DNA of 64,000 nucleotides. It comes from Favolaschia claudopus. Its lineage: Eukaryota; Basidiomycota; Agaricomycetes; Agaricales; Mycenaceae. The position numbers and the translations under genes were made by a program. This document shows positions 12,089 to 22,228 of the stretch, one piece after another. The stretch is taken from the NCBI GenBank assembly GCA_037176885.1, contig JAWWNJ010000016.1:1302001-1366000 (forward strand), in the 5' to 3' direction. The notes under the pieces were generated by a model that was given only the letters and a program-made list of their open reading frames with translations, searched no databases and was not told the DNA's origin. Each line of letters starts with the position of its first letter. The stretch's first letter is position 1.

Positions 12089-12300
12089 ATGAAACGCAAG
12101 GTCTATCCCAAGTTTCGTTTGTTTGGTGGCACACTGACAAGCTTTATGCTAATTCGAAATATTTCTGGAAGACCGCCCTCGATCGAAGTCGAGCTGCACT
12201 GCTGCAGATGTGTTTTGATATCGAGCTTCAAGTTGAATTTGCCCGCCTTGGACGCAAGAAGGTCGTAGCCTCAGAATTCTAGGACTGATCATGGAGGGTC
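12089..12300. repeat. Diverged direct repeat, copy 2
   Basis: Partner of the copy at 11230-11450. It lies directly upstream of MAM33, ending about 80 bp before its ATG. The minus-strand frame (GYDLLASKAGKFNLKLDIK) is closed by a stop, so neither copy looks functional as a gene. Confidence 0.7.
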
Positions 12301-12381
12301 AAGTTGAAGCATGTTCGGCAAACAACGCGTCAACAAATTTGACTCACTCCGCGTTGCCAAACACTCTGAAATTTTACTTCC

Positions 12382-13485
12382 ATGTCCGCCGCGTTACGCA
12401 CTGTCCGCCGCCTTGCCCCGCTGTCGCGCCTAGGTCTGCGCTCGCAACCAGTACAACGAATTTCACCGCGACTGGCAACGCTCATTGGCGCGCGGACTTT
12501 CCATGCATCCACGCCGTCTCTGCGGCCTTCAAAAGGTTACTATTGGCTGGTTATTCGACTTGATTCAGGTGCCTAATTACATCCAGTTTCTACTCAACTG
12601 GCCGAGAAACTCGGCGAGGAAATCTCATATGAAGCTGAAATGGCCAAGGACGTCGACCCGGAGAGCGTCCCGCAATTTTTGGCCGATTTTATGGAGACTG
12701 GGACGTGGGACGTGAGTTGCAACGCCTTTGCCTGTTGTTATTGTACCCTGACTACGTCCGTTGCGAACAGGTCCAGGACACCCCCGCAAATGACGAGGTA
12801 TTCTTGACTCGCAAGTTCGGAGACGAGAGGTTCGTCAGAATTACATTTGCACACAAAAACTCATGTCTCTCCCTTCAGCATCCGTGTTATGTTCTCAATA
12901 GCGGACTTGCAATCCATTCCGGAAGAGGATGAGGAGGTCGCAGAGGGGGAGGAGGAGGAAGAGCCTCCCATCGAGTTACGCGTCTCGCTCTCCATCTCCA
13001 AGGTTTGTCTCCATCCAATCGGTCCATTTGATAACCCCCTAACGGCGGCTTTCAGCCCTCACACGAGGGCGCAATGAACGCAGACCTCTATTGCACGAGC
13101 AACGCATTCCAAATCGCAAACTGGGGCTTCTACAAGTCGGCCCGTATCGGACAAGATCTCACCATTGAAAGTGACTTTGCACGCCGGACACTGTATACCG
13201 GGCCTATGGTACGCTGCTTCCCCATCTTCTCTTGTAGATACGAATGTCTGAGGGGAACAATCGCAGTTCGAGACCCTGGACGCGGGACTGCAAGAAAACT
13301 TCGAGTCGTTCCTTCGCGAGCGCGGCATCGATGAGAAACTGGCGGAATTCGTCCCGCAATATGCCCAGTACAAGGAGCAGCGGGTAAGTGTTAGCGCAAG
13401 GTCGATTCAGATCCATTTGTGCTGATTTTTCGTTGTAGGAGTACGTCGACTGGCTCAAGAACGTCGAGTCGTTTGTCAAGGCATG
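12382..13485 (+). CDS. MAM33: Mitochondrial acidic matrix protein MAM33 (p32 family)
   Basis: Homologue of yeast Mam33 / human p32 (C1QBP), a doughnut-shaped trimeric mitochondrial matrix protein that supports mitochondrial translation and respiratory growth. The ATG at 12382 begins a basic, Ser/Arg-rich targeting peptide (about residues 1-50, RRLAPLSRLGLRSQPVQR). Then come TQLAEKLGEEISYEAEMA, the acidic stretch EEDEEVAEGEEEEEP typical of the family, and the conserved C-terminus GIDEKLAEFVPQYAQYKEQR plus EYVDWLKNVESFVKA. Six exons are joined by short GT-AG introns; exon 1 ends in ...SK with GTT spanning the splice. The stop is TGA at 13483-13485. The gene is intact. Confidence 0.92.
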
Positions 13486-14349
13486 AGTCTTCAAAAGGGC
13501 TATGGAACGCCCAATACTGCTATAGATCTGTATTTTTAGCCCTGGTATCATATCCCTCCACTCTACATATATAACGCACGCAATAATACCATGTTTTCTG
13601 TCGTACAGTGGACGGAGAACTATTCTTGCCAATGCCAGAGTCTCGATACTTACATGACGCGGTTCTTCGGACTCCGCCGTCCTATCGGTCTCTGCACGCC
13701 GTTATGTCGTCTATCGTCTACGCCACAGAGATGTCAAGCGAAGCAGGTCTAGGTCGATGCGAGTACTCGGAAATGCGACCTTCCGCAGTATTTTTGTAAA
13801 TACAGGAAGTTTGCCGGTCCTTCTTCGGAATTTCAGAGCGGAAAGCCAAAAATGGTCTTCTGCCTGCTTGAATTCGGGTCCGATTCCTGCAGTTGTGGGT
13901 GCGTCGTCTGGACGCATTCCAGTCAATCTGGTTGCTCAATTTTTTTTTATCTAGCCGAGCCGACGAGCCCGTTCGTTCGCGTAGATCATTCATTGATGCA
14001 AAAGGGGTAAAATGAAATTTCATTCTGCTAGTGCACCTAGACGGGAGAGAAAACCAAGCCGCACTTCCGTCGACTCGGAGACTACGTTCGCGGCCAAAAC
14101 ATAGATAACTCAGCTTGAGCGCGAGGAAGCGGACCTCCAAGACCGAAACGGCGCAAAAAAGGACACGGACCCACTGCTTTTGATCGGTTGATTTGTCGCT
14201 ACTCATTACTGCGCATTCTTCGGCTATCTTTGCTACAGCGATGTCGCGCACTTGCTTTCGAGACAAGATGAGCGAGTCGCGGCTGCGGGTTCATGCCATT
14301 GCCTTGCCCTCATCCCTCTTTCGCAGTCGTATAGCTGGTTTTGAGTGCG
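13486..14349. other. Intergenic between MAM33 and the DHA2 transporter
   Basis: This holds the MAM33 3' flank and the transporter promoter. A 182-codon minus-strand frame spans 13718-14266, but it has poor codon structure and no recognisable domain, so I treat it as fortuitous. Confidence 0.4.
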
Positions 14350-17300
14350 ATGGACGCCTCTCCGCCGTCGTCCCCGGTGCCGGTGCAAGAAAAGGGGAGA
14401 AGTAGATGGCGGGCAATTGCTATCGCGGGGACTTGTACTGCTGCGATGCTCGTGAATGTGCGTGGCTCTCTTCTGCTGTTTTCTTCTTCTCCTGCTCTGG
14501 TGTATACCACTTCGCTGACGCGCCGATCACAGAGCTCTAATGGTACCTCAGTCGCAATTGCTCTCCCAACAATCGGCGCTTCTCTCCACGCAAAGGCAGC
14601 CGCGCTTCAATGGCTCGTCTCCGCGTATTCTCTGAGCTCTGGCTGTCTTCTCCTGTTCTGCGGTCACCTCGCAGATGTCCATGGTCGAAAACGCGTGTTT
14701 GTCGCCGGCAGCGCGCTTCTGGCCGTGTTTACTCTAGGATGTGGCTTTGTTCACGATGAGGTTACACTCGCAGTTTTGCGTGGACTCCAGGGCATTGGTG
14801 GGGCGGCGACTATTCCTGCCGCAGTACGTGTTACATTTTTTCCGTTGCTGGTTCATGGCTCAAGTGGTTTGTACGTCTTCCAGCTGGGAATTTTGGCGCA
14901 CGAGTTCCCGCCTTCTTCTGGTCGGGCACGAGCCGCGGCGTTTTCTTCTTTCTCTGCTGGTGCTCCTATTGGGGGCGCTTTAGGCATGGTCTTTGGTGGG
15001 CTCGTTACCCAGCTTTCCAAGTACGCGTTCATGATTCTCCTTGAATCTATTCGTGTTAATTGTTAATTCGCTGTACAGATATACCTGGCGCGCACAATTC
15101 TGGCTTTCTGCCGCCATTGCGTTCGCAGTTCTCGTACTCGCGATCATAGTAATTCCTCCCGACCCTCCTTTGCAAACACATCGTTCGCCACCTCCCCCAC
15201 CTATTATACCTTCCGACAACCTTGCATCAGGGCCAGTGCCAGACACATACCCACCGGAGCCAAAGGGTCCTGACACGCTCCCTCCGCCGCGCGACACGCG
15301 CACGGATTGGCCGGGTGCTGTGTTGTCCGCTGCGGGGTTGATTTTGCTTGTGTTTGTGCTGGGGCAAGGGTCGGGTCCTGGTCTGCCTCCGCCGAGGATG
15401 GTGAATATGTTTCGTGGAGAGATCATGAGCCGGGATGTGCATCATCCTCCGTGGGGACATATGCCGCCCCCACCACCGTTCCCACCGAGCGATGGAGGGC
15501 ATTGGAGACATGGTCCTCCACCTCCACCTCCTCATGATTGGAGACATGGCCCTCCGCCTCCGCCCCCACCTCCCCATGATTGGAGACATGGTCCCCCGCC
15601 TCCGCCTCCGCCCCCACCCCATGACTGGATGCATGGCCCTCCACCCCCACCTCCACCTCCCCATGATTGGGTACATGGTCCTCCGCCTCCCCCACCATCG
15701 TCTCCCCTTGGCCACCTCTCCGAGCAAGAAACGTTTTGGCGGGTACAATCTGAATCGGAGCCATTCAACCTCAACGATGAGCTTGAGCAAGAAGTTGTCT
15801 TCGACGTAGACACTACAGCTGATGCTCGTCCCCACCATCCGCCGCCGCCGCCGCCGCCTCCCCCACACCACCCACATGGACCACCTCCGCCACCTCCTCC
15901 CCCACATCACCCGCATGGGCCTCCCCCCTTCCCGTTCCCGCCCCCACCTCCGCCGCACCACCACCATCCTCACCACGGACCGCCCCATCACCATCACCAT
16001 GGACCACCCCACCACCATCGACACCGTCACTACGGGGGTCTGCGTGCTTTCATCGACTGGCTATTAGGACGGCCGCCACCGCCGCCACCTCCTCCGCATT
16101 GGCACGGACCACGTAATTTCCCCCCTCCAGGAGGGCATCCGTCAGGGCCTTCCTTTCCTCATCATGGCGGGCAGGCGTGGGGTATGGCGTGTAAGTATCT
16201 CCTTGCTTCTATCATCGCAACGCGAGAAGGGTTAACACGTCTGCAGATATCCTCTCCCTCCTTGTCCTCTCCATAGTCCTTCTCTGCCTCTTCGTCCTCT
16301 GGGAATTCCACCTCGAGAGTGTGCACTCGCGGCCGGGGGGTGCCTTGTACGATCCCACAAAACATGCTTCCCACCACCAAGATCTCTCGGAAGATACTGT
16401 GTCGAATGACCCGCGGCGTTCGTCAGCCTCTTCGGCATCCCGACCTCCTCTCCCTGTACCTGGATCGCGCAGCGCGAGCACGAAATCCCCCGTCCGCACT
16501 GGCATCCTCGCGCGCCCATTCAATTCCTCGTTCGTGCTTGGATTGAAGCGCAATCGGTTCATCGCCTCAGCTCTAGCCTACGCCCCGCCTCCTCTCCTTC
16601 CGCCCTCCCTCTTTGCCCGGAGACGCGGACGTCTGGGCTTCATATACGCTGTTGCGTTGCTACAATTCGGGGCGTTCATGATTTGGGCGTTTTGGGTGCA
16701 GGTCAGTTTCCCTTTTTTTGTTAGCCTTGCATTCGCTTGAGCTAACTGTTTCATGCATCATTTATAGCTGTACTATCAAGTCTATATTGGATATTCTCCA
16801 GTCCGGACTGTCGTACGACTTGTGCCTATGTTCGTTACCGGGATGATATGCAATGTCGTCGTCGCGCTCATCGTTGGGCGGGTGCCGACGCTGTGGTTAA
16901 TTGGTGTGTTTTTCCTGCTCGGTCGTCCTTCACCGACGTTTATTCATCTGTATCACAGTATCTGGCACACTCACGACGACCGTCGCCCCACTCCTCTTCG
17001 CGCTTATCGTGCCTTCAGCGCCGTACTGGGCGTTCGGCTTTCCAGCAGCCGTATGCAGTGTCGTAGGCGCCGACTTTCTCTTCGCTGCCGGCACCATCTT
17101 CGTCGCGGACTCGGTTGCGCCGCACGAACAAAGTGTCGGCGGCGGTATCTTCCAGACAATGACTCAGGTTAGTCATCAGGATCTCCTGCTTGTCTTATCA
17201 TTTGCTAACCTAGTGCGACGTAGCTCGGAACCTCGTTCGGTGTCACGGCTTCGACAATCGTGTTCAATCATGTGCAGACGCACTGGGGGCCGCGTCCTGA

Positions 17301-17503
17301 CGCGTTGGGATCGTATCAGGCGGCGATGTGGACGGGGGTAGGGTTTGGCGGAGTCGGTACGTCTTTCGCCTTGTCGGGGTCGGGTTTCTTCTAACTCCTT
17401 CTCGGTTGCAGCGACGTTGTTTGCGCTCTTCTCTTTCCTTGGGTTGGGCAGGGAATCTACTCCGAAGGACTCTGAGCCATCCGGAGGTTCGGAGCGCCCT
17501 TGA
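14350..17503 (+). CDS. DHA2-type MFS transporter with Pro/His-rich TM7-TM8 loop
   Basis: Fourteen-TM major facilitator of the drug:H+ antiporter-2 group, expected in the plasma or vacuolar membrane. Nine exons sum exactly to 890 codons: 14350-14457, 14533-14823, 14884-15020, 15079-16190, 16247-16701, 16768-16903, 16959-17167, 17224-17356, 17412-17503. Family signatures are TSVAIALPTIGASLHA (TM1), GHLADVHGRKRVFVAGS (motif A loop), RGLQGIGGAATIPAA (motif B), GAPIGGALGMVFGGL (motif C-like), FWVQLYYQ and SVGGGIFQTMTQ. Between TM7 (PGAVLSAAGLILLVFVLGQG) and TM8 (ILSLLVLSIVLLCLFVLWEF) sits an extra stretch of about 250 residues made of HDW-x-HGPPPPPP repeats and His/Pro tracts; ordinary DHA2 proteins are near 550-600 residues. 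By standard topology this loop would face outside. The substrate is unknown. The second half also has a Ser-rich cytoplasmic loop after TM8. Confidence 0.9.
15501..15705 (+). repeat. Coding tandem repeat, HDW-x-HG-(P)n units
   Basis: Within DHA2 exon 4, near-identical units built on CATGATTGGAGACATGGTCC begin at 15533, 15575, 15620 and 15662 (spacing 42, 45, 42 nt). A partial unit starts at 15501 (ATTGGAGACATGG). All spacings keep frame. They encode HDW(R/R/M/V)HG followed by 6-9 prolines. Unequal slippage would give length alleles. Confidence 0.9.
15831..16030 (+). repeat. Coding His/Pro-rich low-complexity tract
   Basis: The second half of the same DHA2 loop encodes alternating PPPPPP and HHxHG runs (for example PHHHHHGPPHHHRHRHYGG). 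Imperfect CCACC(A/C)CA(T/C)C repeats underlie it. His density is high enough to suggest metal binding, which is inference only. Confidence 0.85.
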
Positions 17504-19415
17504 AAATACAAGAAGATACCTCAAGTTCACGATGTACTGTGTATGTACTCTTTTAATACCGTATAGAGATAACTATATGTCTATGACATCTTTAATGGAA
17601 AACCTTTGCCCGAGCTCTCAATGCAGCCAATCCGTTTGTGTGTTCTCGAAACATGGTGCTGTGACCGCAATTTTGAACCCATCGTCAGACCAAGAATCTG
17701 AATTTCCGGAGCCGATATGCACAAGGGAATCATAGCGTCACTCAAGTCTTTCGCCACATGGCTTACGATGTGAGACGGAGGATAATTGACACCGGAGTCG
17801 CAGGCACAAGCTGGAATCCAATCAAGAACGATTCCAAACGGGGCGGGAGCATAAGAGGCAGCGGCGTTACGCTGCTCGACATGGAAGAGGGATGTTCATT
17901 GGCGCGAGGGTCAGATATCGATTGAAGGCTCGGAAGGGCTCGTTCGAATGGCAACGGCGATCAGGGAGGAAGATAAACGATGGTGATGAGCACATTGAAG
18001 CGAGAGTCGACCGGATGCGACCTGAGTTCGCGAACTGTAAACGCCACATTGTATGGGAGGTAATCTGGCACTGACATGGATATCCTGATGACAGAGCTGA
18101 GCCTGTGACTGGGAAAGACTCGGTGCTTGACACTTTGAGACAATTACCGGTACTTGCTTAGTTCCTGAGGCTGTAAATGAAAATAGCTCAAACTTGAGAG
18201 GTTCGTCTGCAGCCGATCTGTCTCCAGATTTTGTTTACAGCCGCTGCCAGTTGACTATTGGGCCCTTGGAATCCGATTTTACGGGCAAGAACTGGGACGG
18301 TGATTCCAAAGTCAAGATTCTGCAAAGATTCTACGGCTACCAGTCCAGTGCTCGAAAACCCAAACACGTCAACAGATGTTCCGTCGAGAATACAGTCTCA
18401 GATGGTGAGCTCTAGGAAGGCCCTGGAAGGGGTACGAAATCTTACCATTGGTCCTCGACGCTCGTATGTTGTGTGTATTGTCGGTAGGATTAAGACTCGG
18501 ATCGCTGTGTTGTGTTGCTACTCTGATCGCCTTCACTTTCAGTTTGCACTCAGCCACCATCTCGTTCTACGAATGCGTGCTCTGCTCTCAGCCTGCTCCA
18601 ACAAACCCGACCATTATTCCATATGCCACCGGATTGTTGGAGGTAATATGACAGCGTTGTACTCCACCCCAGCCGGTCGCGAATACTGCATTCGGGATTC
18701 CTAGGCTACGCGTTTCAATTTTCAAGGTTGACTTGGGGTGACCTATCAAGAATCGAAATAGAAATGTTTAGCGCGAGATGTAAGTTCGAGCTGACGACGC
18801 GTCAGCATTGCTAAGCCTAGAGTCGGATGGACGCTGAACAGAATTGCTTAGCCAATTCCAATCTGACCCAAACGTGTTCTGCTGCTTTCTCATCCTCCGA
18901 GTCAGGTCGGAAATTACCATACGGCTCCCCAGGTATGCGCCGCCCGCAGGGACTGCGAAGCTGCTTGTCACGACGTCCTTCTGCGCTCCATGTCGTGGAA
19001 TATTCAAGCGTTCTATGAATTCTCAGGGTTGACGGCGTGCCTCTCAGACGCGGTGCATCTACTGCCAACCACTGGTAATGCGGCGAAAATAACCTTTTTT
19101 GCGAACAGACATTGGGCGACTCGATGACTCCATGTCGCGTATCTTCTCGCTTCCTTATCTTGCGCACTTGCATATGGACACTGCGATATACATATCCGCC
19201 AATTCTCGCGCGGGACTAGCAGTTCCCCTCCACTGCCAGAGGAGGAGGATCCAGATCGCTTGAAAATCGGAAAAATCTGAAGGATGTACTCCAAACGCGC
19301 AGGCCCGTCCAGGGTCCCTTGCTTTCATAAATACAGGTCCAAGTTGACTGTTCGTTCATCCCCAAAGCCCCCATTTCTTCAAGCCTCTCCCGCGAGAACT
19401 TCATCTACATCCAGG
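17504..19415. other. Intergenic, about 1.9 kb, possible gene relic
   Basis: No complete gene was found. On the minus strand around 18200-18400 there is a coding-like island (ILDGTSVDVFGFSSTGLVAV) resembling the beta-rich ectodomain phrase of some basidiomycete single-pass membrane proteins. Flanking exons could not be joined. The 5' part near 19325 holds a CATAAATA box that probably belongs to the gene at 19416. Confidence 0.25.
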
Positions 19416-19856
19416 ATGCGCTTTTCCTTCTGCCTATACGCTGCTTCAATTCTTCTTGCTACAAATGCACTCCCCATGGTGATTCTGTCCACCCAATGCC
19501 TATGATGATACTAACAACCAAAAATTCGGCTACAGGCTCTGCACAGCGTCGTCGACAATATTCCCAACGCGACTCCCGCAAACTTGAACGATACTGCAGT
19601 GCGTATACATTCTTCCTACCTACCTCCGCCCTCTGTTGTTTATCTCAACTCATTTCAGAAACCTACCCCACCGCCGTGGCGGCGCGCATCCTCGATTGCC
19701 GAACCCGAGCTCAGAGTCGCACAACCCACTCCGCCGCCGTGGAAGCGCGTTTTGGAATCTGTGGCACCGGCGATGAGTGGAGGCCCACACACGGAAGAAG
19801 CCCCTGGATGGAGGAGAGGTGACCTGACGTTGGAAGTTATGGAACGCGGCGCTTGA
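19416..19856 (+). CDS. Small secreted repeat precursor with W-K/R-R sites (candidate Kex2-processed peptide)
   Basis: Three exons join to 107 codons: 19416-19478, 19536-19598 and 19659-19856. Both introns are phase 0, and the first has a perfect TACTAAC branch point. Residues 1-20 form a signal peptide (MRFSFCLYAASILLATNALP). Residues 22-42 form a spacer with a possible N-glycosylation site (NAT). The rest carries repeats: KPTPPPW-RR (43-51), QPTPPPW-KR (64-72) and a diverged EAPGW-RR (89-95), each ending in Trp followed by a dibasic pair. The two best units are 21 residues apart. Dibasic-bounded repeats behind a signal peptide are the hallmark of fungal Kex2-processed repeat proteins (mating peptides, dikaritin-type RiPPs). 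No maturation enzyme such as a UstY-like DUF3328 protein was found nearby. The family is not recognised; the function is inference. Confidence 0.7.
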
Positions 19857-20115
19857 TTTCAAGCTCTGCTGGACGTTCCGGACTGTGAACAATACTACTT
19901 AGTACCAGAAGTGGATAACGGAAGTTGAGAAAGACGCGCATATTTATTTAATAGATGACTGCGACTCCTCTATTTATTTACTTACTACGATAGGATGATT
20001 GTTTTGAATTTTGTACCGGCCCCACAACATACCGTACGATACAAATAAAAATATGTCTGTATTTAATATTTATTCGCGATAGCAGTTCTGGAGCTCGATT
20101 CGTTTTGGGATTGCC
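19857..20115. terminator. AT-rich 3' region between convergent genes
   Basis: AT-rich stretch with TATTTATTTA runs (19938-19985) and AATAAAAATA (about 20043). It lies between the rightward peptide-precursor gene and the leftward DUF3455 gene and probably carries both polyadenylation regions. Confidence 0.4.
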
Positions 20116-21123
20116 TTAATGGACAGAGGATCCATACAGCCCTGAATTGTCCAAGTGATCAGCTCGAAGGAAGGAAAAAGAAAAAGATCAACTGACAATA
20201 CATAGACGCGTACTTGACAGCGACGGGCGGTGACCCAGGTACACACTGTCAGCAAAATAAAATCAGATTCTTCTCTCGTAAAGCAAAAAAGAAAGAAAAA
20301 ACGCACGGATGCGGGGGGTGAGCCGCCGACGGTGTTCACGCGGAAGACCTGTGTCGCTAGGCTTCCCTCGACATTGGTCAAACTAAGCCAGTCGATGTCG
20401 GGTGGCCCTGTCGGAGGCGGAATGTCGCCTACTTTGGCAGCAATAACGTAGGCGTCGGGATGACCCGCGAGGGCAGCGCTGGTAAAGTCCCATCGGGGGC
20501 TGATACCAGTTCCGGAGGGAGAAGTCACGAAGAAATGCTGGATGAAAACCGTCACGGTTCGGTATGATATGATGATGCAAAATCCTTCCTTACCTGACCG
20601 AGAACGAATGACGCATGGAAAGGCTGCAGATATTCGATGACCTGCTGCACGTTAGCTGTTGGGGGCGCGTATTTCCAGACCGTGTACGCGAGTTGCTGGA
20701 GGCTCGAGAATTCGGGCATGCCGTAGAGACATGAAGCGTCGAATAACTGAGCTACTGCACCGACGTTGCTGTCATTGAAAAGTTCAATGAGCAAGGCACA
20801 ACGCTTGAGGATGGGTTGGATGTATACGTACGTGTAGGTCCCCGTGCCGGCGCACGTATAATTTTGGGTGCCTGAAATATCATCCACGTTAATCACCACG
20901 GTTTTCACGATAGTCTAAATATGAATTTACCAATGGCAACCGCAATGTAGGACGGCGCTTGAGATGGCGAAACTAGCAGAGTTTGATTCATTGGCAAATC
21001 AGTCAGCTTGGCGCCAGAGATGTCGCAGCGACCGCCTCGCTTTCCCATCACTCGCTTCTCTACGACTGAGGCGGAGACGACAGAAAGAAGAAGAGGAATG
21101 AGTGTGAATCTCCAAGCAACCAT
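20116..21123 (-). CDS. DUF3455 secreted protein, copy A
   Basis: Secreted protein of the DUF3455 family; the biochemical role is unknown. The ATG at 21123 (RC) gives a signal peptide (WRFTLIPLLLSVVSASVV) followed by KR-x-x-GKR, a possible Kex2 propeptide not seen in copy B. Conserved blocks are LLVSPSQAPSYIAVAIG, QNYTCAGTGTYT, VGAVAQLFDASCL, GTGISPRWDFTS, DIDWLSLTNVEGSLATQVFR and CVPGSPPVAVKYASMY. I place a last short intron so the protein ends MYWLYGSSVH (stop at 20116-20118), because this lines up with the KYFLY end of copy B. Reading through that intron would instead stop at 20159. It is tandem with copy B in the same orientation about 1.1 kb away, with a TATA box (RC of 21174-21180) about 50 bp upstream. 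Confidence 0.87.
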
Positions 21124-21173
21124 TTCTTGAGACGGAAGAAGTGGATGAGGGAAATGGGATTGAGCTGACGAGG

Positions 21174-21180
21174 CTTTATA
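21174..21180 (-). promoter_or_regulatory. TATA box of DUF3455 copy A
   Basis: The minus strand reads GATATAAAG, with TATAAAG about 50 bp upstream of the ATG at 21123. Confidence 0.5.
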
Positions 21181-21189
21181 TCGGCGTGG

Positions 21190-22228
21190 AGTACAACGAA
21201 ACGTCGGCCCCCCATCCAATACGAAATCTTCGAAGCTTGTTCTTGGGCAGATAGGACAGCCGCTGAAAGCTGAGCGACAAATGGCGGACGGACTGTGCTA
21301 GGGTTCATACGTATTCGCGTCATCTAGTGGCTGTTGAGCGTTGAACAATGATAGATGAGATTGAAGAAGAGGTTCAAGGATGAAGCTATGGCTGTAGATG
21401 TAGGAGCTGAAAATCACAGAAGCGGAGAGGAGGAGAAGATGGAGGAGTGACCGTCAAGTGTCCTCAACTTCTTGATACCGGAAGACCTTGTATATCATAG
21501 ACCAATGAACTTGAAGAACGACGAAACTAACCAGGAATAGTCAACCAATGACAGACCAAAACGTTTGTGCACATCATCATCATGATCTTTTTCGTACTAT
21601 TTCGAGTTGGAGATGCGCAGAGATGCGCCCGTCGTATCCGTCGATCAAGGGCATAGAAGAGATCGAATGCCACTCCACTCAGTTGTTGAACTTCTAAGTG
21701 ACTAGTTGTCAGGTTCGCCTGAGGCTGAGATTTTTCTGCCACTGAGCTCGAGGCCTGCGACGGGCATTTGCTCGGGTTGTCGGCCATCCCAGTAGTAAGT
21801 AGATGCCCCCGTGGGACTGAATCTGGCTGTAGGTACCTGCGTGCTACCACTTTAAAAGGTTGAAGGTGTGGTCGAGTCGCAAGCTGATTGGCCAATGAAA
21901 GCCTGTGTTTGTTATTGACATCGTGTGAAAAGAACTGAGATACCGATCAATGAATGCCGAAATCTCTCGGCTCCGACGAACACATACCGTCAGTAGGTAC
22001 TGTGTTAGTAAGTGTACGATGAAAAAAGATCAAAAAAATGTTATTATTTCCTGATTACAAGTAGCACCCAATTCAAGCTATATTCCGTACGATAGAGCAG
22101 AGCGCCGCTGGAGAAGAGCCGGTAGAGTCCAGCATCCAGCTCAATTTCCCCAAGAAAGAATTCAGCAAAGAAGGAAAGAACCGAAAACCGGTCAACAACA
22201 GTTCATCTATCCATCGACAAGGTGCCCC
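21190..22228. other. Intergenic between the two DUF3455 copies
   Basis: About 1 kb without a supported gene. It holds the promoter of copy A on the left and the 3' flank of copy B on the right. Reading frames are short and have no family resemblance. Confidence 0.45.

Noticed and set aside
13718..14266. 182-codon minus-strand open frame
   Set aside because: No recognisable domain, Arg/Cys-rich composition unlike the neighbours, no splice context, and it covers the promoter of the DHA2 gene. Treated as chance.
15501..15705. Regularly spaced repeats resembling a CRISPR array
   Set aside because: The units are coding, spaced by a multiple of 3 and separated by Pro codons, not unique spacers; the genome is eukaryotic.
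15227..16030. 267-codon minus-strand frame, Arg/Trp/Gly-rich
   Set aside because: Antisense shadow of the Pro/His-rich repeat exon of the DHA2 gene; its composition is fully explained by the repeats.
20159..20161. Earlier stop for DUF3455 copy A
   Set aside because: Reading straight on gives an unlikely Phe/Leu-rich end; splicing a short intron yields an end matching copy B.
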